Shown: positions 33,501 through 46,000 of the stretch, in pieces
Position numbering within the stretch: the first letter of the stretch is position 1
Layout of the letters: each line of letters opens with the position of its first letter
Assembly (NCBI GenBank): GCA_905250125.1
Contig: CAJNOL010001190.1
Span: 1-64,000 of the forward strand
Direction: 5' to 3'
DNA: 64,000 bases
Origin: Rotaria sordida
Taxonomy: Eukaryota > Rotifera > Eurotatoria > Philodinida > Philodinidae
The notes under the pieces: generated by a model
The model's database searches: none
Told to the model about the DNA's origin: nothing
Seen by the model: the letters and a program-made list of their open reading frames with translations, nothing else
Position numbers and translations under genes: made by a program

Positions 33501-36500
33501 TTGCAAATGATTGTTCTCTAGCGTGCAAAAAAGTATAATAGATCGATTTCTATACTACAGGATGCCTAAAAATGTCTTTCCAGGGGGGGGAGTAATGCTC
33601 TGATTTCAAATAGAGTCAATAGCAAATTTTATACCAAATGAAAGGGCATCAAAAATGGGATTCATCAATATTGAGGCCATCCCCCCCCCCTCAAAAAAGT
33701 CACTTTTCGTCAAAATGATCGAAATTGCGATAACCTCATAGGGATATAGCTCGTCAAATGCTCTTTCATAAATGACAAAAGCTTTTACTCAACACCTCTT
33801 TTTTTCCGAAAATTTTTGTCACCCTCTATTCGAAAAATAAGCGGTTTATACAAAAAAACCAAAAATTATTTTTCGTTTTTCTCAGAACGTGGGTTCAACG
33901 ACGTATCCATCACAGTAAGAGATAAAGCCAAATATTTTTTTTTTATTTAAAAGCTTATGTGCAGGGCTAGCGACTCTCGTGGCTCTTTTTTTAAAATAAG
34001 CTTTTTTATTATCATAGAAGATAACATCTCTATCGGAGCAGCGCAATTTTTAGAGAGGTTTTTTGAGTCATTGAACTTTCTCTCCAGTTTTTTCCCCTAA
34101 AAAGTAAGACTTTAAAAAAAAAGGGCTACGAGAGTCGCTGCATTCTGATATGCTCTTTTGAAACAAAAAAAAAATTAAATGTCTAGAATGAAGACCCACA
34201 GAGAAAACTTGGAGATACTAAAGAGCTATTTTTGTCCCTTGTTTAGCGCATATCTCGGTTAAACATCGTGCTATAGACCTGAAAATTTGACCATAGCCAT
34301 GTCTTACCAGCCCCAACATATCCTGAAATGTTCATGTCATTTGAATGTTCCTGGGCTGAGATCGATTTTTGAGGAGGAGGGAGGTGGTCTTAAGTAGTAA
34401 GTGTTCTGTCAATCTTTTTATATCAAACATAACAAATTTCTTGAAATTTTTGCATCATTACTTCATAGAAAACTATTATTTTGAATCAAATTTAGTTTTT
34501 GAACTACCTCATGAAAGAAATTTTTTCATACTAAATTCCTAGAAATTTGTTATGTTTGATATAAAAAGATTGACAGAACCCTTACTACTTAATATTGATA
34601 AATCTTATTTTTGATGTCCTTTCATTTGATATAAAATTTACTATTGACTCTATTTAAAATTAGAGCATTACTCCCTCTGGAAAAATATTTTTCAGGCACT
34701 CTGTAAATATATTTTATATAAAAAAATTTAGATTAGCATCCATAACAAGTAAATTAGATAAATCTCAACTTGATCTATTACGACGTTGTGCACGTTATTT
34801 TGTTGAAATGAAACAATATACATATGCAGCTGATGTTTATGAAAAAATGGGTGATATTAAATCTTTACTTGATATGCGTATTATTCTTTCACAATGGGAT
34901 GAAGTATTTATTTTAGTTCGTCGTTATCCAACATATGCATCTGATGCATATTATAATTATGGTCAATATTTAGCTGAACATGATCGTTTTGTTGATGCAC
35001 AACGTGCATTTCATAAAGCTGGTCGTGTTAATGAAGCACGAAATGTTTTACAAGCATTAACAAATAATGCTGTTAATGAAACACGTTTTAATGATGCTGG
35101 ATATTATAATTGGTTATTATCAAAAGAATATTTAATAGCATTAAGTGAAACATTAAATGATGATTTACGTTCAGATCTATTTAAACGTTATCATCGTTGT
35201 TCATTATTAGCTGATCTTTATTTTGCATATCAATATATATATGAATATACAACAGAACCATTTGTTGATACACCACCTCTTATATTATTTAATATAGCAC
35301 GTTTTATATATCATAAATTAGCACATTTAGCTGGTGATATACCACCAGCATTATCAAAATTTCGTACATGTTATGCTGCATGTAAAATAGCAAAAATTTT
35401 AAATGCTAATAAATTTAGTCGACAAATGATTTATTTAATGCGTGATTTAACATTTACACATAATTTAGGTAATAAACGTATTGAAATTGAACAATTAGCA
35501 TTAGAAATGGAAGCACGAACATTTAGTGATGATCATGATTTATTACCTTTATGTTATCGTTGTTCACATCATAATGAATTATTAAATGCACGTGGTAATG
35601 AATGTTCAAGTTGTGGAAGTCCATTTGTAAGTTAAATATTTTTTTTTTTTGAACATTGTGAAACACAATGTAAAAAGATTAGGGATAGAAATTCACATAG
35701 ACCGTGACAGAAAGAAGAAAGAGTATAAACTCAAGTGTAAATTTCACAGCGAATCGAAAATTCTCCAATTCTTTTTTTCATATTTGAGTAATTTATAACT
35801 CAATGTAAGCGAAATAATGATAATAATTGAGCTATATGTGCACAGAAATATCGAACAGTAGTCTCAATAGGTTGGACCGAGTCTATGGATCAACATCTTT
35901 TGGGAACAAAAATTATGAGATGAACTGAGTGTTGATCCAATTTTACGATAAGCCCCCATTAGAGGTGTAAACCAAGCGGCTGAGCCATCGCAACCGAAAG
36001 CCAAAAAAATGTTAAAGGTTCTCAGCTGTCGCCGCCGTTGCACAAAAAACATATTCAAACTCCGCATATTTTGAACATTCACAATCAGTTTTCGTGAATG
36101 TTCTTACCAAAAAAAAGTCTGCTTTTTGTGATATAGAATTGATTAAAATAAAATGAAATCTATCTTTAAACCTGAAAACTAATTTTTAACTGATTTTAAC
36201 CTATTTTATCAGCATTGTTTTTGTATAAGTATTGTTTGGTATAGTAGTTCGTAGTATGACATGTGTGTCAAAGAGTTCTAGCATTGTATTTACCATTTGC
36301 TGAGCCGACAGGTCTAAGAAACTATTCAAAAACTTGAGTTTCTAAATAAAAATTCGAGAAAACGCATTTTATGGTAACCATGAATTAAAATCGATCAGAA
36401 ATTGAATAATTTGATTTTAGACTAAAATCGTATTTATTTTCCTTTTTAACTGATTTGTCTAGTTTCATACTAGCCGCTTCTCTATTAACATTTTCTACCT

Positions 36501-39500
36501 TTTTCATTTCAAAATCTCTCGAAAAACAAAGGATCATGGAAAATCTTCAGTCGCCGTCGCCGATCAACTCATCGACTTACACTACTAGTCCCCATGAATC
36601 AAATCTTAAATCACAAAATTCTGTAAAGTTATCACGTATTATCAGTGTAACTAATAAAATGATGAATTACAGTGCGGACTAATTTAAAAGATAAAAAATT
36701 AATTAGAAAAAAAACTAGTATTCTACAATATATAGCATGAGTAAAGTGAATTTTATTTGCTTATTACATTTATGTCAACACACGTAGATTCAATGAATTT
36801 TGATAGTTCACACCTTATGTTTATGTAGCATCCTACCTATAAATACGATCGAATTAATTGCCAAAGGACAAGAATTTTTTGCTGATGAAACATTTGAAGC
36901 TACCCAGTTGGAATTCAAATCATATTGCATTATGTACCATGTCGATTTGCAAGTGAGAATGTCGGCATTATATTTTATTCTTTTTCTTGTTCGATTATCT
37001 ATCGATATTCATTTATTTCTCATATATGTATATATACATATACATATTATAACTGATCGAAAAATAAACGTATAAAAATGTATCGACAATATTGTAACGG
37101 AAAAGACTTATAATCGATGAATATAAGTTGTGAGAAGAGAAATGATGTAAAACGTTCGGACAGCCCCAAAACGTAATGGTTTATTGAATAATAGTAAGAA
37201 GAAAAAGTAACAGCAAATGTATTGAATTCACACAACAAACAATACACTCGGGATTCTGTTCGTATACATATAACTTCTGTACGCGAGTTTCAGGTTCGGA
37301 CTCTATTCCGTTTTCGAGTCCCAATTCAGGACAACTTCTAAGAACGTACGTTTCGATAGTCTCGAATACGTCTTACTTGTACTGGTTACCACTATCAACT
37401 ACTTCTATCAGAATATCTCAGAGAGAGAGAAATATGGAGAGCGATCCAAGGAGAGAGAAAATATACCAAGAGAAAAGTAAACAAAAAGTAGGGGAGAAAA
37501 AAAATCACGTATTACTGAAATGGATAAAAGGAGTGTCGTTCGAGAGCATGTCCGTGTATTCTCTTGGCACAAATATCTCTTTGGTTTGTGACAAGAGTCA
37601 TGCTCATAATCAAACAAATATGATGCAAGCTTTACGAGCCGGTAAACGTAAATTGGTTGTGAAAATTCTTTATATGTCAATATGCACCTGTACAAAGTAT
37701 TTATCATCATTGGATAATCCAACTTTGACATTCATTTAAACAACAAATTCGCAATTAACATCTATTAGTTGCAACAAACATATCTTTACTATTATCGCAA
37801 ATGCCGTATTACATATGGAATTGATGAATATTACGATAGATCCTAACGATTTTTTTTATCATAATCTATATCGTGATGTATATTGTAGAAAACAAACAAC
37901 ACTATCTTTTTTTTTTAATTAACTTTTTATCTTTTAAATTTTATTTATTGTTCAAGTCGAATACATCATAAGATGCAGCTCGTTCCGGACTTTCTTTCTA
38001 CATATAGTATGTTTAAAAATAAACGGATTAAAGTAGCAAAAACAAAAGGAGAAAATTCAATTGACCCACATTTTATTTTGACCAGCATGATGAATCTATG
38101 AATGTGCACTTCCAGCTTACTGATCATTCGAATCACTGTAATTATGCAGCCAACGCCAATACTAGCATAATCAGTATCCCTAGTGAACTCTACGCGGATA
38201 ACTATCTGTAGAGAACTAGAATAGCCGGTTCATAGACCGACTTTCATAGGATTAGGCCTAGCCTATGAAGAACTTCGATATTTCAACAGAAATATTTATT
38301 TCTAGGTTCTCTCACATCTTTCATTTGATGTTCTTCCATTGGTTGAATTTATTCTACCATCAGATATCAATGATGAAGATGCTTTAAATCTTCTTGAACA
38401 AGTACCAAATAGTCAATTAGAAAATTCAACACCATCAACTAAATTAACACAATCAACAGTAAATCGTCTTGTTATAACTGAACAAGGAAATACAGCACGT
38501 GCTGAAGATAAAGATCCATTTTTAAAAAAAATGAGTAAATATAGTTCAAATCCAGATGAATATCGACCTGTTGTTGTTGATCGTGCTTTACTCAAAGCTA
38601 TGGATCCATCACTTGTTTTTGTTTGTAAATGGCCATTTCCATTAAGATGGAAATGGTATCGAATTATTGTACCTGAACAACCTGTTGGTCGATGTAGACA
38701 TTGTAATAAGGTAAATTTTAATTGTTTTGATTTTTGAATGAAAACAAAATATGTTATTTTTTTTGTTTTGTTTTTGAATGTTATAGTTTTTTCATAATGA
38801 TGAATTTGAATTGGCTTTATTAGAACAAGGTGGTTGTCCATTCTGTCGTAATAAGAAAGATACGGAGATAACAGGTGAATATATTTTATTAATAATATTT
38901 TGTATGAAATATGTCCTTTAAGAATTTATTATTTATTATTTAAAAATTTTTACTGAATTAATAGAAAGTAATCTAAACCGTATTGAATAAACATTTTAAA
39001 GTCTCTATATATATAATGATTTCCTATTTTTCCATTCATTGAGAATCCTAAATAGACAAGAATCGATCTTGCGAGTTACTATAGAGATTTATTAGAGGTG
39101 TAACTCAGTCCTCTAACCATATTCATAATAGAGGAAACCCAAGTCTAGCGCTTGTCGAGTTCAAAATCTTCGGATCCGAATCCAGTCAAACTGATCGCAA
39201 TGAAATTTTCTAATCGGAATTAGATAGTCGCTTCGCAGATACAAGATACTCTTTTCTGTTTTCGATGACTAGTATATCCTACATATTTCTCAGATGACTA
39301 GAACGAGTGACGAACATTTCGAACTCCTGTCACGTGTCCGGAAATGATTTTTGTCCTGGATAACGTTCATTACGAACACCATGTGTTTTTATTCCTGATT
39401 GATTTTTGCATTTCGGACTTCCGTACACATAATTACGGACACCCTGTCTTTTTTTCCTTATGTTCAGAGATGGTAACGAACTTCGCCGCCGGGAGATCGT

Positions 39501-39694
39501 AATGAAAAGTTAGTGTGGAATGTTCTTTTTCCGACTAGAGCTCCTTTTAAGCAGAACTCAACTATTTCTTAATCTCCGTCTGCTTACGTCACTAAGATAT
39601 AAACTACAGAGAGACTTCCTACCCATCATAGACATTATTTATGTTTTTAATTTTGTTGTGTTTTTCTTATTTAGAAAACAATGACGATTATTGA
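27509..39694 (+). CDS. IFT122: Intraflagellar transport protein 122 homolog
   Basis: Twenty-one exons: 27509-27567, 27626-27735, 27791-27911, 27992-28202, 28479-28558, 28622-28697, 28772-28987, 29410-29548, 29601-29659, 31433-31626, 31680-31932, 31991-32110, 32297-32347, 32469-32587, 32656-32809, 32873-33034, 33080-33243, 34732-35626, 38306-38710, 38787-38874, 39675-39694. All phases close, giving 1231 residues, close to vertebrate IFT122. It is a core subunit of the IFT-A complex, needed for retrograde transport and receptor entry in cilia. Two WD40 propellers fill exons 1-12 ([36 protein letters not shown]). TPR-like helices follow (KAFHKAGR-type repeats, [17 protein letters not shown]). 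Near the C-terminus are a CxxC...CxxC zinc ribbon ([12 protein letters not shown]) and a second one (CRHC, CPFC). The last exon is the least certain; reading on from 38875 would give another short tail. Confidence 0.95.
29021..29380. mobile_element. 356-bp TA-flanked MITE in IFT122 intron 7
   Basis: Ends CAGGATGTCCCAAAAGTCAT (left) and the complementary gacttttgagacaccctg (right) are bounded by TA (29021-29022 and 29379-29380). Arms of about 145 nt pair across an approximately 65 nt centre, and include gctcgaacaaacgagctg, itself a small palindrome. The CAGGGTGTCCC type of end is common among Tc1/mariner-derived MITEs. It explains why this intron is 422 nt. Confidence 0.85.
29660..31432 (+). 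other. Long IFT122 intron 9 with CCATTGG-type repeats
   Basis: 1773 nt between exons 9 and 10. A motif agttgccattgggggg at 30294-30310 recurs inverted at 30694-30709 (cctcccaatggcaact) and in the direct orientation, diverged, at 31061-31077 (attgccaatggaggg). This may mark a decayed element of about 400-780 nt. No exon with IFT122 homology is missing here, since exons 9 and 10 join without a gap in the protein. Confidence 0.5.
33556..34705. mobile_element. 1.15-kb TA-flanked element with nested hairpins, IFT122 intron 17
   Basis: Terminal inverted repeats of about 120 nt (33558-33680 and 34590-34703) begin CAGGATGCCTAAAAATG and its diverged mate, bounded by TA at 33556-33557 and 34704-34705. 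Inside are two separate hairpins. The one at 34394-34445 and 34537-34590 is almost perfect (ttctgtcaatctttttatat pairing with atataaaaagattgacagaa). The other pairs 33962-34000 with 34095-34135 (gcgactctcg with cgagagtcgc). A C9-10 tract lies near 33683. This looks like nested insertion of palindromic elements. Confidence 0.75.
35627..38305 (+). other. Long IFT122 intron 18
   Basis: 2679 nt between the exon with the first zinc ribbon and exon 19. On the minus strand, 36082-35864 has a protein-like frame ([20 protein letters not shown]) that I cannot assign; it may be a transposon relic. Frames at 36455-36682 (+) and 37377-37739 (both strands) have no family features and no splice logic with IFT122. 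A fragment of the 15.8-16.7 kb foldback family lies at 37971-38012. Confidence 0.45.
37971..38012. repeat. Fragment of the GPCR helix-7 foldback family
   Basis: The words aagatgcagctcgttccggac and tttctacatatagta match the outer arm of the 15783-16745 element (aagatgcagcgcatttcggac, tcctatatgtagta at 16630-16672) with a few substitutions. Only one end is detectable. Confidence 0.55.
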
Positions 39695-40051
39695 TCAATA
39701 ATAACACACATTCACTCATTTACTTTTTTTGGTTTTGTTAAATATTTGGTAATAAAATATGCATGGATTTATACATTTCGAAAAAAAAAATCATTTGAAT
39801 AAATAAATTGTGTGTTTTTTTTTATAGTCAAATATCATAATGCATATAAAGAACAAACAGATCAATCATTCATTAAGGTTTTTTCAATATTGAGCAGAAA
39901 AAGAAATAGAACTAGAAGAAAAAAATGAAGGGCCTGGCTATAAACAGTAGAAACCATGCTTTACTCAACAGATATATGTCTGTTAAATAAAACATAATCG
40001 AAAATATACATAGAAATACCGAAGAATAAATTTTTTCATTCGTTATTTTAA
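39695..40051. other. Convergent spacer between IFT122 and the DnaJ gene
   Basis: A 357 nt AT-rich 3'-3' spacer. It contains aataaa-type signals for the + strand (39751-39756, then 39800-39806) and, on the opposite strand, A-rich sequence after the DnaJ stop. No coding content. Confidence 0.6.
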
Positions 40052-42516
40052 TTAACGTAATGTTGATGCAATAATGTCTTTTTGATCTTTTGTAAGTGTA
40101 TCGGGAAATTTAATATCGAATTTAACAACAATATCACCACGAGTTGTAGGTTGTTTTGTATTGGGTAGACCATCACCGGCAAGTCGTTTTTCAGTTGTTG
40201 GTTTAATAACTTCATTCAATTGCAGTTTCCGCACACGATTTGGTTCAAGTGTAGGAACATTGATTGTCGTGCCACATAAAGCCTTGAATAGAAAAAAAAA
40301 ACAACAAATTTTATTGAGCTATTGTCAAAAAACTAAAGTGCACAAAGAATTAAAATTATAGATAAATTCTTTCAGTGAGATTTTTTTTATTTTTGTCAGA
40401 TATTGTTAACGGAATTTTTCTTTGTGAAAGAAAACTCTGGGTTTTCTATTATGTCTCACTAAATAGTTAAGAGAAGTATACTATTATATCTAGTGTATCG
40501 TTCGTCCAAGGGAAGGAAGAAGACTCTTTTATTGTAGGAAGGGATCTAAACGAACGTGAATAGAAAGATAAACATTCGCATAGCATTTATGCGATATTTA
40601 TATTTACCTAGAGTTAGATAAAGATGTACTTTTTGAATCAAATGAAAACAAACAAGTGAATAGTTTATTCAGTAAAAAAAAACAGAGAATTTATACAATA
40701 AAAAGAAAAAAGGAAAATTGAAAATGGTCTTCTTCTTTATTAGAAGATGTATATGAAAAAAAAATGTCCTTAAATTAATAGAGAAAAGAGAAAATTGAGT
40801 AGTTATATATGTATAACGATTAAGAAATAATCCTCACTCGTTCACATTAGGTGACATTTAGCAGATAAATATAATAAGATGATAATTTATTATATTAAAA
40901 AATGTTAGACTCCATTGTGTCCGAGTCCAAAAATTTTTGGACCCCGATGAACTCAACTTCATGAAGAACACCATTAACAGATATTTTTAAAAAAAATGAA
41001 ACAAAACTTTGATAAAGAAATGACCGCCCACTAAAACTTTTTGACACAACTAGTGAAACTCATTGATTAATCGTAAATTAGATGAATGTCTCAGCATTAT
41101 TCGATATTTTCATCGAAGAACATCAATAGTATTCGAAACATATTGATTAGATTCATAAAACAGATAATACAAATGCATAAATTCTTCTTCTTGAAATCCT
41201 TGATTTTGTAATGTAATTAACTGATTTTTTTATGCAAGATTTCTTCGCTAAATTAATATAAAAATATTCGACAAAAGTAAACCCTATAGAGCACTAAAGC
41301 GAAAAAAAATTTCTTATTATCTGATAAAAAAAGAATTTTTCTTCCAGCATGTGTCTGATGGAAGAGAAACAGAAATCTACTTTTATTCCATTACTTAACT
41401 ATCAGATATTATAATCTTTTTATATATTTGGATTAGATAATCTTACAACTAATTTGTTTCTTTTTCTCCCTTTGGTGTAACTTACCTCTTTAAGACTGAT
41501 TTTAGCTGTATAAATAATATCACTACCATCTCGACGAAATGTTGGATGAGGTTTATCTTTGATTATAAATACAATATCAGCTGGTATTGTTGCTGGACTT
41601 TGATCACCTTCACGTGGAAATGTTATTTTAGTTCCTTGTTTCCAACCAGGTTTTATATCAATTGTTAATACTTTATCTTCTATACGTGTTGTACGACTAT
41701 CAGGATTTAAAATTCGTCTTGATATTTTCATTTTTTTTGTTGCACCTGATGCAATTTCTTCAAGTGTTACATTTAATTCATGTTCAATTGGAGGATCTTG
41801 AGTTTTTTTTCTTGTTGCTTGAGTTCGTGGAGCACCAAAATGAAAACCTCCCATATTAGGAAATCCACCAACTCCACCACCTGGTCCATCATCATCATCA
41901 CCAGCATCACCACCGAAGAACATTGCAAATGGATCGGCACCACCCTAAAATTATTTTAAAAATAAAAAATTTTTTTTTTTCTAAAAGAACAAATATTAAA
42001 TATTTCGATTCTTACAAAGAACATTCGAAATGTTTGATGAGGATCAACATTTGAATAAAAGAATTGTTGACCACCAGGACCACCACCACCACCACCGCCA
42101 CCACCTGCTTTTAAACCTAAGAAAAGAATTAATTTAAAATATTTTTTGAAATCTTTATTCTTTTTGTTTTAATGTATTTACCTTCTTCACCATATTTATC
42201 GTATATTTCTTTTTTCTTTGGATCAGATAATACTTCATAAGCTTCAGCTACTTCTTTAAATTTTTCTTCGGCACCTGCTTCTTTATTTTTATCTGGATGA
42301 TATTTTAGTGCACTAAAATTTATTGAAATGAAATACAAAAAACGTTTAATTTTTAAATATAACTTACAGTTTTCGATAAGCTTTTTTTATTTCATCATCA
42401 GAGGCACCTTTGCTAATACCTGATATTAAAAGCAAAAAAAAAAGAAGAATCCAATAAGTAACAATTATAAAAAATAAATATTTCCTACCTAATATTTTAT
42501 AATAATCTTTGCCCAT
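40052..42516 (-). CDS. DNAJB: Type II Hsp40/DnaJ co-chaperone (DNAJB1/4/5 group)
   Basis: Six exons on the minus strand: 42489-42516, 42368-42419, 42182-42312, 42016-42116, 41486-41944, 40052-40282, giving 333 residues. Residues 1-70 are a J domain ([27 protein letters not shown] with the HPD motif that stimulates Hsp70 ATPase). A run of glycines then a G/F linker follows ([16 protein letters not shown]). Next come C-terminal substrate-binding domains I and II ([49 protein letters not shown]) and a dimerisation tail. There is no zinc-finger domain, so it is type II. It acts in the cytosol/nucleus with Hsp70 in folding and disaggregation. Intron 5 is 1203 nt; the others are short. A phased heat-shock element array 280-314 nt upstream suggests heat induction. 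DNAJB1, 4 and 5 cannot be told apart by eye. Confidence 0.95.
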
Positions 42517-42690
42517 GATATTATATATAAATTACAAAAAAACAAAAAATAAAAATAAAAATTTCTAAAACAAATAAAATCATATATTCATTTTTTTCTT
42601 AGAATACTTTTCAAATTTATTATCAATTTATTTCTCTAGTTTATAACCCTTTAGACTCTATATTACTTATTACATGTAGATTACGGTGAC

Positions 42691-42714
42691 ATATATATAT
42701 ATATATATATATAT
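42691..42714. repeat. (AT)12 microsatellite
   Basis: An uninterrupted AT dinucleotide run in the divergent DnaJ/RSPH10B promoter region. Likely length-polymorphic. Confidence 0.9.
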
Positions 42715-42795
42715 GAAATCAGTACATACATTCTCCTATGACTCGACTTCTATTCCCTTTCATAATATATTCTATTCCTGTTCTTTCACAACTCC

Positions 42796-42830
42796 ATTCA
42801 AGAAAGTACTCGAATCATCGAGAAGCTTCG
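42796..42830. promoter_or_regulatory. Heat-shock element array (HSF site)
   Basis: Seven consecutive 5-nt units in perfect register: nTTCn (42796-42800), nGAAn (42801-42805), a non-matching unit, nGAAn (42811-42815), a non-matching unit, nGAAn (42821-42825), nTTCn (42826-42830). HSF trimers bind nGAAn units spaced 5 nt apart in alternating or gapped arrays. The site lies 280 nt upstream of the DnaJ ATG, so it most likely drives that gene; RSPH10B is 213 nt away on the other side. Confidence 0.75.
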
Positions 42831-43042
42831 CTACAACAACAGAACACATAAATGATCAATATATGATGACAGAAAAGAAAAAAAAATAAAATAAAATCCA
42901 AGATTTGTAGTATATAACTTCCAATGAAAAATATGTCGCTAGAAGTATAGTTTTTATTTTTGTTTTATTCTCTAAGTTGTAATCACCATGGATCATATTG
43001 AATAAATGGTAAACATTAATTTAGTTTAATCAAAAATATAAT

Positions 43043-46000
43043 ATGCCACCAAAAGCAGGTACAAAAAAAAGTGCAAAATCTGAAGATGATTCAAAGAAAA
43101 AAGATACAAAAGCTTCAAAAAAAGGTGCTGAAGAAACAAGTGGAACTACATTAGGTAATATTGATATTGGTTCAGTATCAAATGATAATACTTCAACATC
43201 AAAAGTAGCAACAAGTAATTTAGCTCGTGGACCATCTCAATCAGGTACACCATTAGATGAACATATTAATAAAGATCCAGGTGTATCAACATCAGAACTT
43301 AGTCAAAATACAGATGGAAATCGTGAAAGTGGTGAAACTGGATTAAATGCTGGAGAAAGTAGTAGTGGTACAGTTCTATCAGATGCTGATATTAAATATG
43401 AAGAACCTATTTTACCTAATCTTATTGTACTAAGGTTTATAAAAAATTTAAAAAAAAAACTCAATATCGTTCTGTTTTGTTTTTCTTTTTCTTTTTCAAA
43501 ATATAGTTATGAAGGTGGTAAAGAAAAAGGTTTATATGAAGGATATGGTAAAGCTACATATGTTGGTAGTCATAGTTACACTGTAAGAACAATTAATAAA
43601 TTTATATTATTTTTATTAATTATTTTATAGGGTGATTGGAGTGGTGGTATGATGAATGGACAAGGACGATATGAATGGGCTGATGGTGTAGTTTATTCAG
43701 GTACAATTGTGAATAATCAATTAGATGGTGTTGGAACATATCAATGGCCGGATGGAAGGTAAAAAGAAAAATAAATCAATTACTCAGGATCAAAGAATCT
43801 GACTATAAGGTCTTGTATGTTCCTAGACGATCATATCAAAACTTACATTATGAGCTTCTACAAGCGTATAAGATCTTAAAGCTTCCATTTCTTATAAAAT
43901 CGTATAGTACGATCCTCGTATGATCTTATTGTAAGATTCATCTAAGCTTTTATGAAGTCTTCAAATGCATTTTACAGTTGAATTTCTTGCTCTATTTCCT
44001 CTCATCGCTGTCTCCACTAGTTCATCACCGTTTTTTCCTTTTATTCAATGCTTCTTCAGGAAAATCAAGGAAACTATTCGCTTGCTTGAATTAATACTTA
44101 CTCTTGACCATGTTATTAATTTCAATCTAAATTAAAAAAAAAATTTATTTATTTAATAAAATTTCTATCTACTTTCTGATGATATTTTTCAAATTTATCT
44201 AAACAAAAAATATAATAATAATAATTAGATAGTAGAATTTTGACGATATTGTTGAGATTAATCTAAATAAAAAGAAAATTTGTTCATTTATATAAATATC
44301 ATACTTACCCTCGAGCAGTATCTTATAGTAAGAAACATGTTCAATCTTACACTAAGATATTTGCATGCTTTCATAAGATCATACAGTATGAATCTTACGA
44401 TATCGGATTATAAATAAGATCTTATACGATCTTCGTATGATTTTTCTACCTGAATATATTCGAATAATCTATTTGTTTATCTTTAGTGTATATCAAGGTG
44501 ATGTATATCGAGGTCGTCGACATGGTACAGGAATATTTCGACATGGTAAAAGTCCATTAACCTATGAAGGTGATTGGCATATGGGGAATATGCATGGAAA
44601 AGTATGTTAATATATAACATTCATATCTTTTCTATATAAAGATTTGTTTTCTTTTTCGTTGTATATTAGGGTACATTACAATTTGGACGTGAAGGACAAA
44701 ATTATTATACAGGCGATTTTATTCTTAATATTCCATTTGGAAAAGGTCGTCGACAATATTCATCAGGAAATTTATATGAAGGAATGTGGATAAATGGTAA
44801 ACGACATGGATATGGAGTATTTTCATGGAGTAATGGAAATGGAGAATATATGGGACAATGGGAAAATGGTGTACAGGTTTGTTTAATTTTTATCTTAAAT
44901 TAATTAAAGATAATTAATTATTTTAAATATAGAATGGACATGGGATTCATATTTGGTATATTATTAGAGCTGAAGAATCTCAATATGCATTAAGAAATTA
45001 TTATGAAGGAAATTTTGTTGATGGACGTCGACATGGACAGGGAACATTCTATTATTCAAGTGGAACAAAATATATAGGCGAATGGAAAGCAGATCAGAAA
45101 CATGGAAAAGTAAGTACTGAATAGACTAGACCCGAGCACGACCGGTCGTTTTTAATCCTGATCTAACGAAAAAAAATTATTCCGATCCCAGTCTGCCGCG
45201 ATTGGGACCATCTTGCCCATGTTTATTTAAAATACATAAGTCTTGTCAATATGACTGTAACCTTTTTTTTTTTGTGAACGTGAGTTCAATCTTTATTTTA
45301 ATAATAAAAGAATCAAAGAATCAAGAAGAAGAGAATAACCATAATTTCATTTCGTTGAAATTATGAAAATCATATATTCAGATTCTTCGTGAAAAACTAC
45401 ACCGATTACACCTATTTTTGATATTCCTTAGTATAAACATGCTTATAAAATGTATGAAGGCTGAAATTGTAAAAAAAAAACGTTCAAAAATTGATATATC
45501 ATAGATTTTTTTGCATTTCTAGATATAACTGAGTTTTATATACCATTAGAACGAGTAGAGACTGTGCTTGAAAAGTATAGCCTTAGTTTTTCTAAAATAT
45601 TGATATATTGAAGAAGAACACCGTTCAACTCTGGCTGAGGATGCTAAAAACATTAAATTTTGACAGTAATTACAGATTTTCCTTGTCAAAACTTGATCAT
45701 TTTCCGATAAAAGTGGTAGATTCAGAATCATCATGAAAAACTGTATTGAATAGAATAATTTCCTTTCACTTCGGGAAACTTCGAGTTTTTGACCCTAAGA
45801 GAAAAAAGACCTAGATTTTCATGAAAAAATGAAAATCAAGAAAACACTTTAAAATATATCTTAGTCGACGTAGTTTTTCATGCTAATTCCTAATCTACCA
45901 TCTTTATCGAAAAATGACCGAGTTTCGACAAAGGAAACCTTGAATTACTGACAAAATTTCATGTTTTTGGCATTCTCAACCAGACTTGAACGATGTTCTT

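Larger units (their letters stand above)
42517..43042. promoter_or_regulatory. Shared divergent promoter region, DnaJ and RSPH10B
   Basis: 526 nt separate the two ATGs. It contains an (AT)12 tract at 42691-42714, the heat-shock element array at 42796-42830, and a ttag acceptor-like site at 43021-43024, 18 nt before the RSPH10B ATG (possible trans-splice site). No other coding content. Regulation of both genes from this one region is likely. Confidence 0.6.

Noticed and set aside
37377..37739. Overlapping long frames on both strands in IFT122 intron 18
   Set aside because: Neither has a recognisable domain; the two strands are equally open because of composition, and IFT122 splices across without a gap.
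42969..42990. Possible X-box near RSPH10B (gttgtaatcacc)
   Set aside because: Only one half-site fits the RFX consensus; too weak to call.
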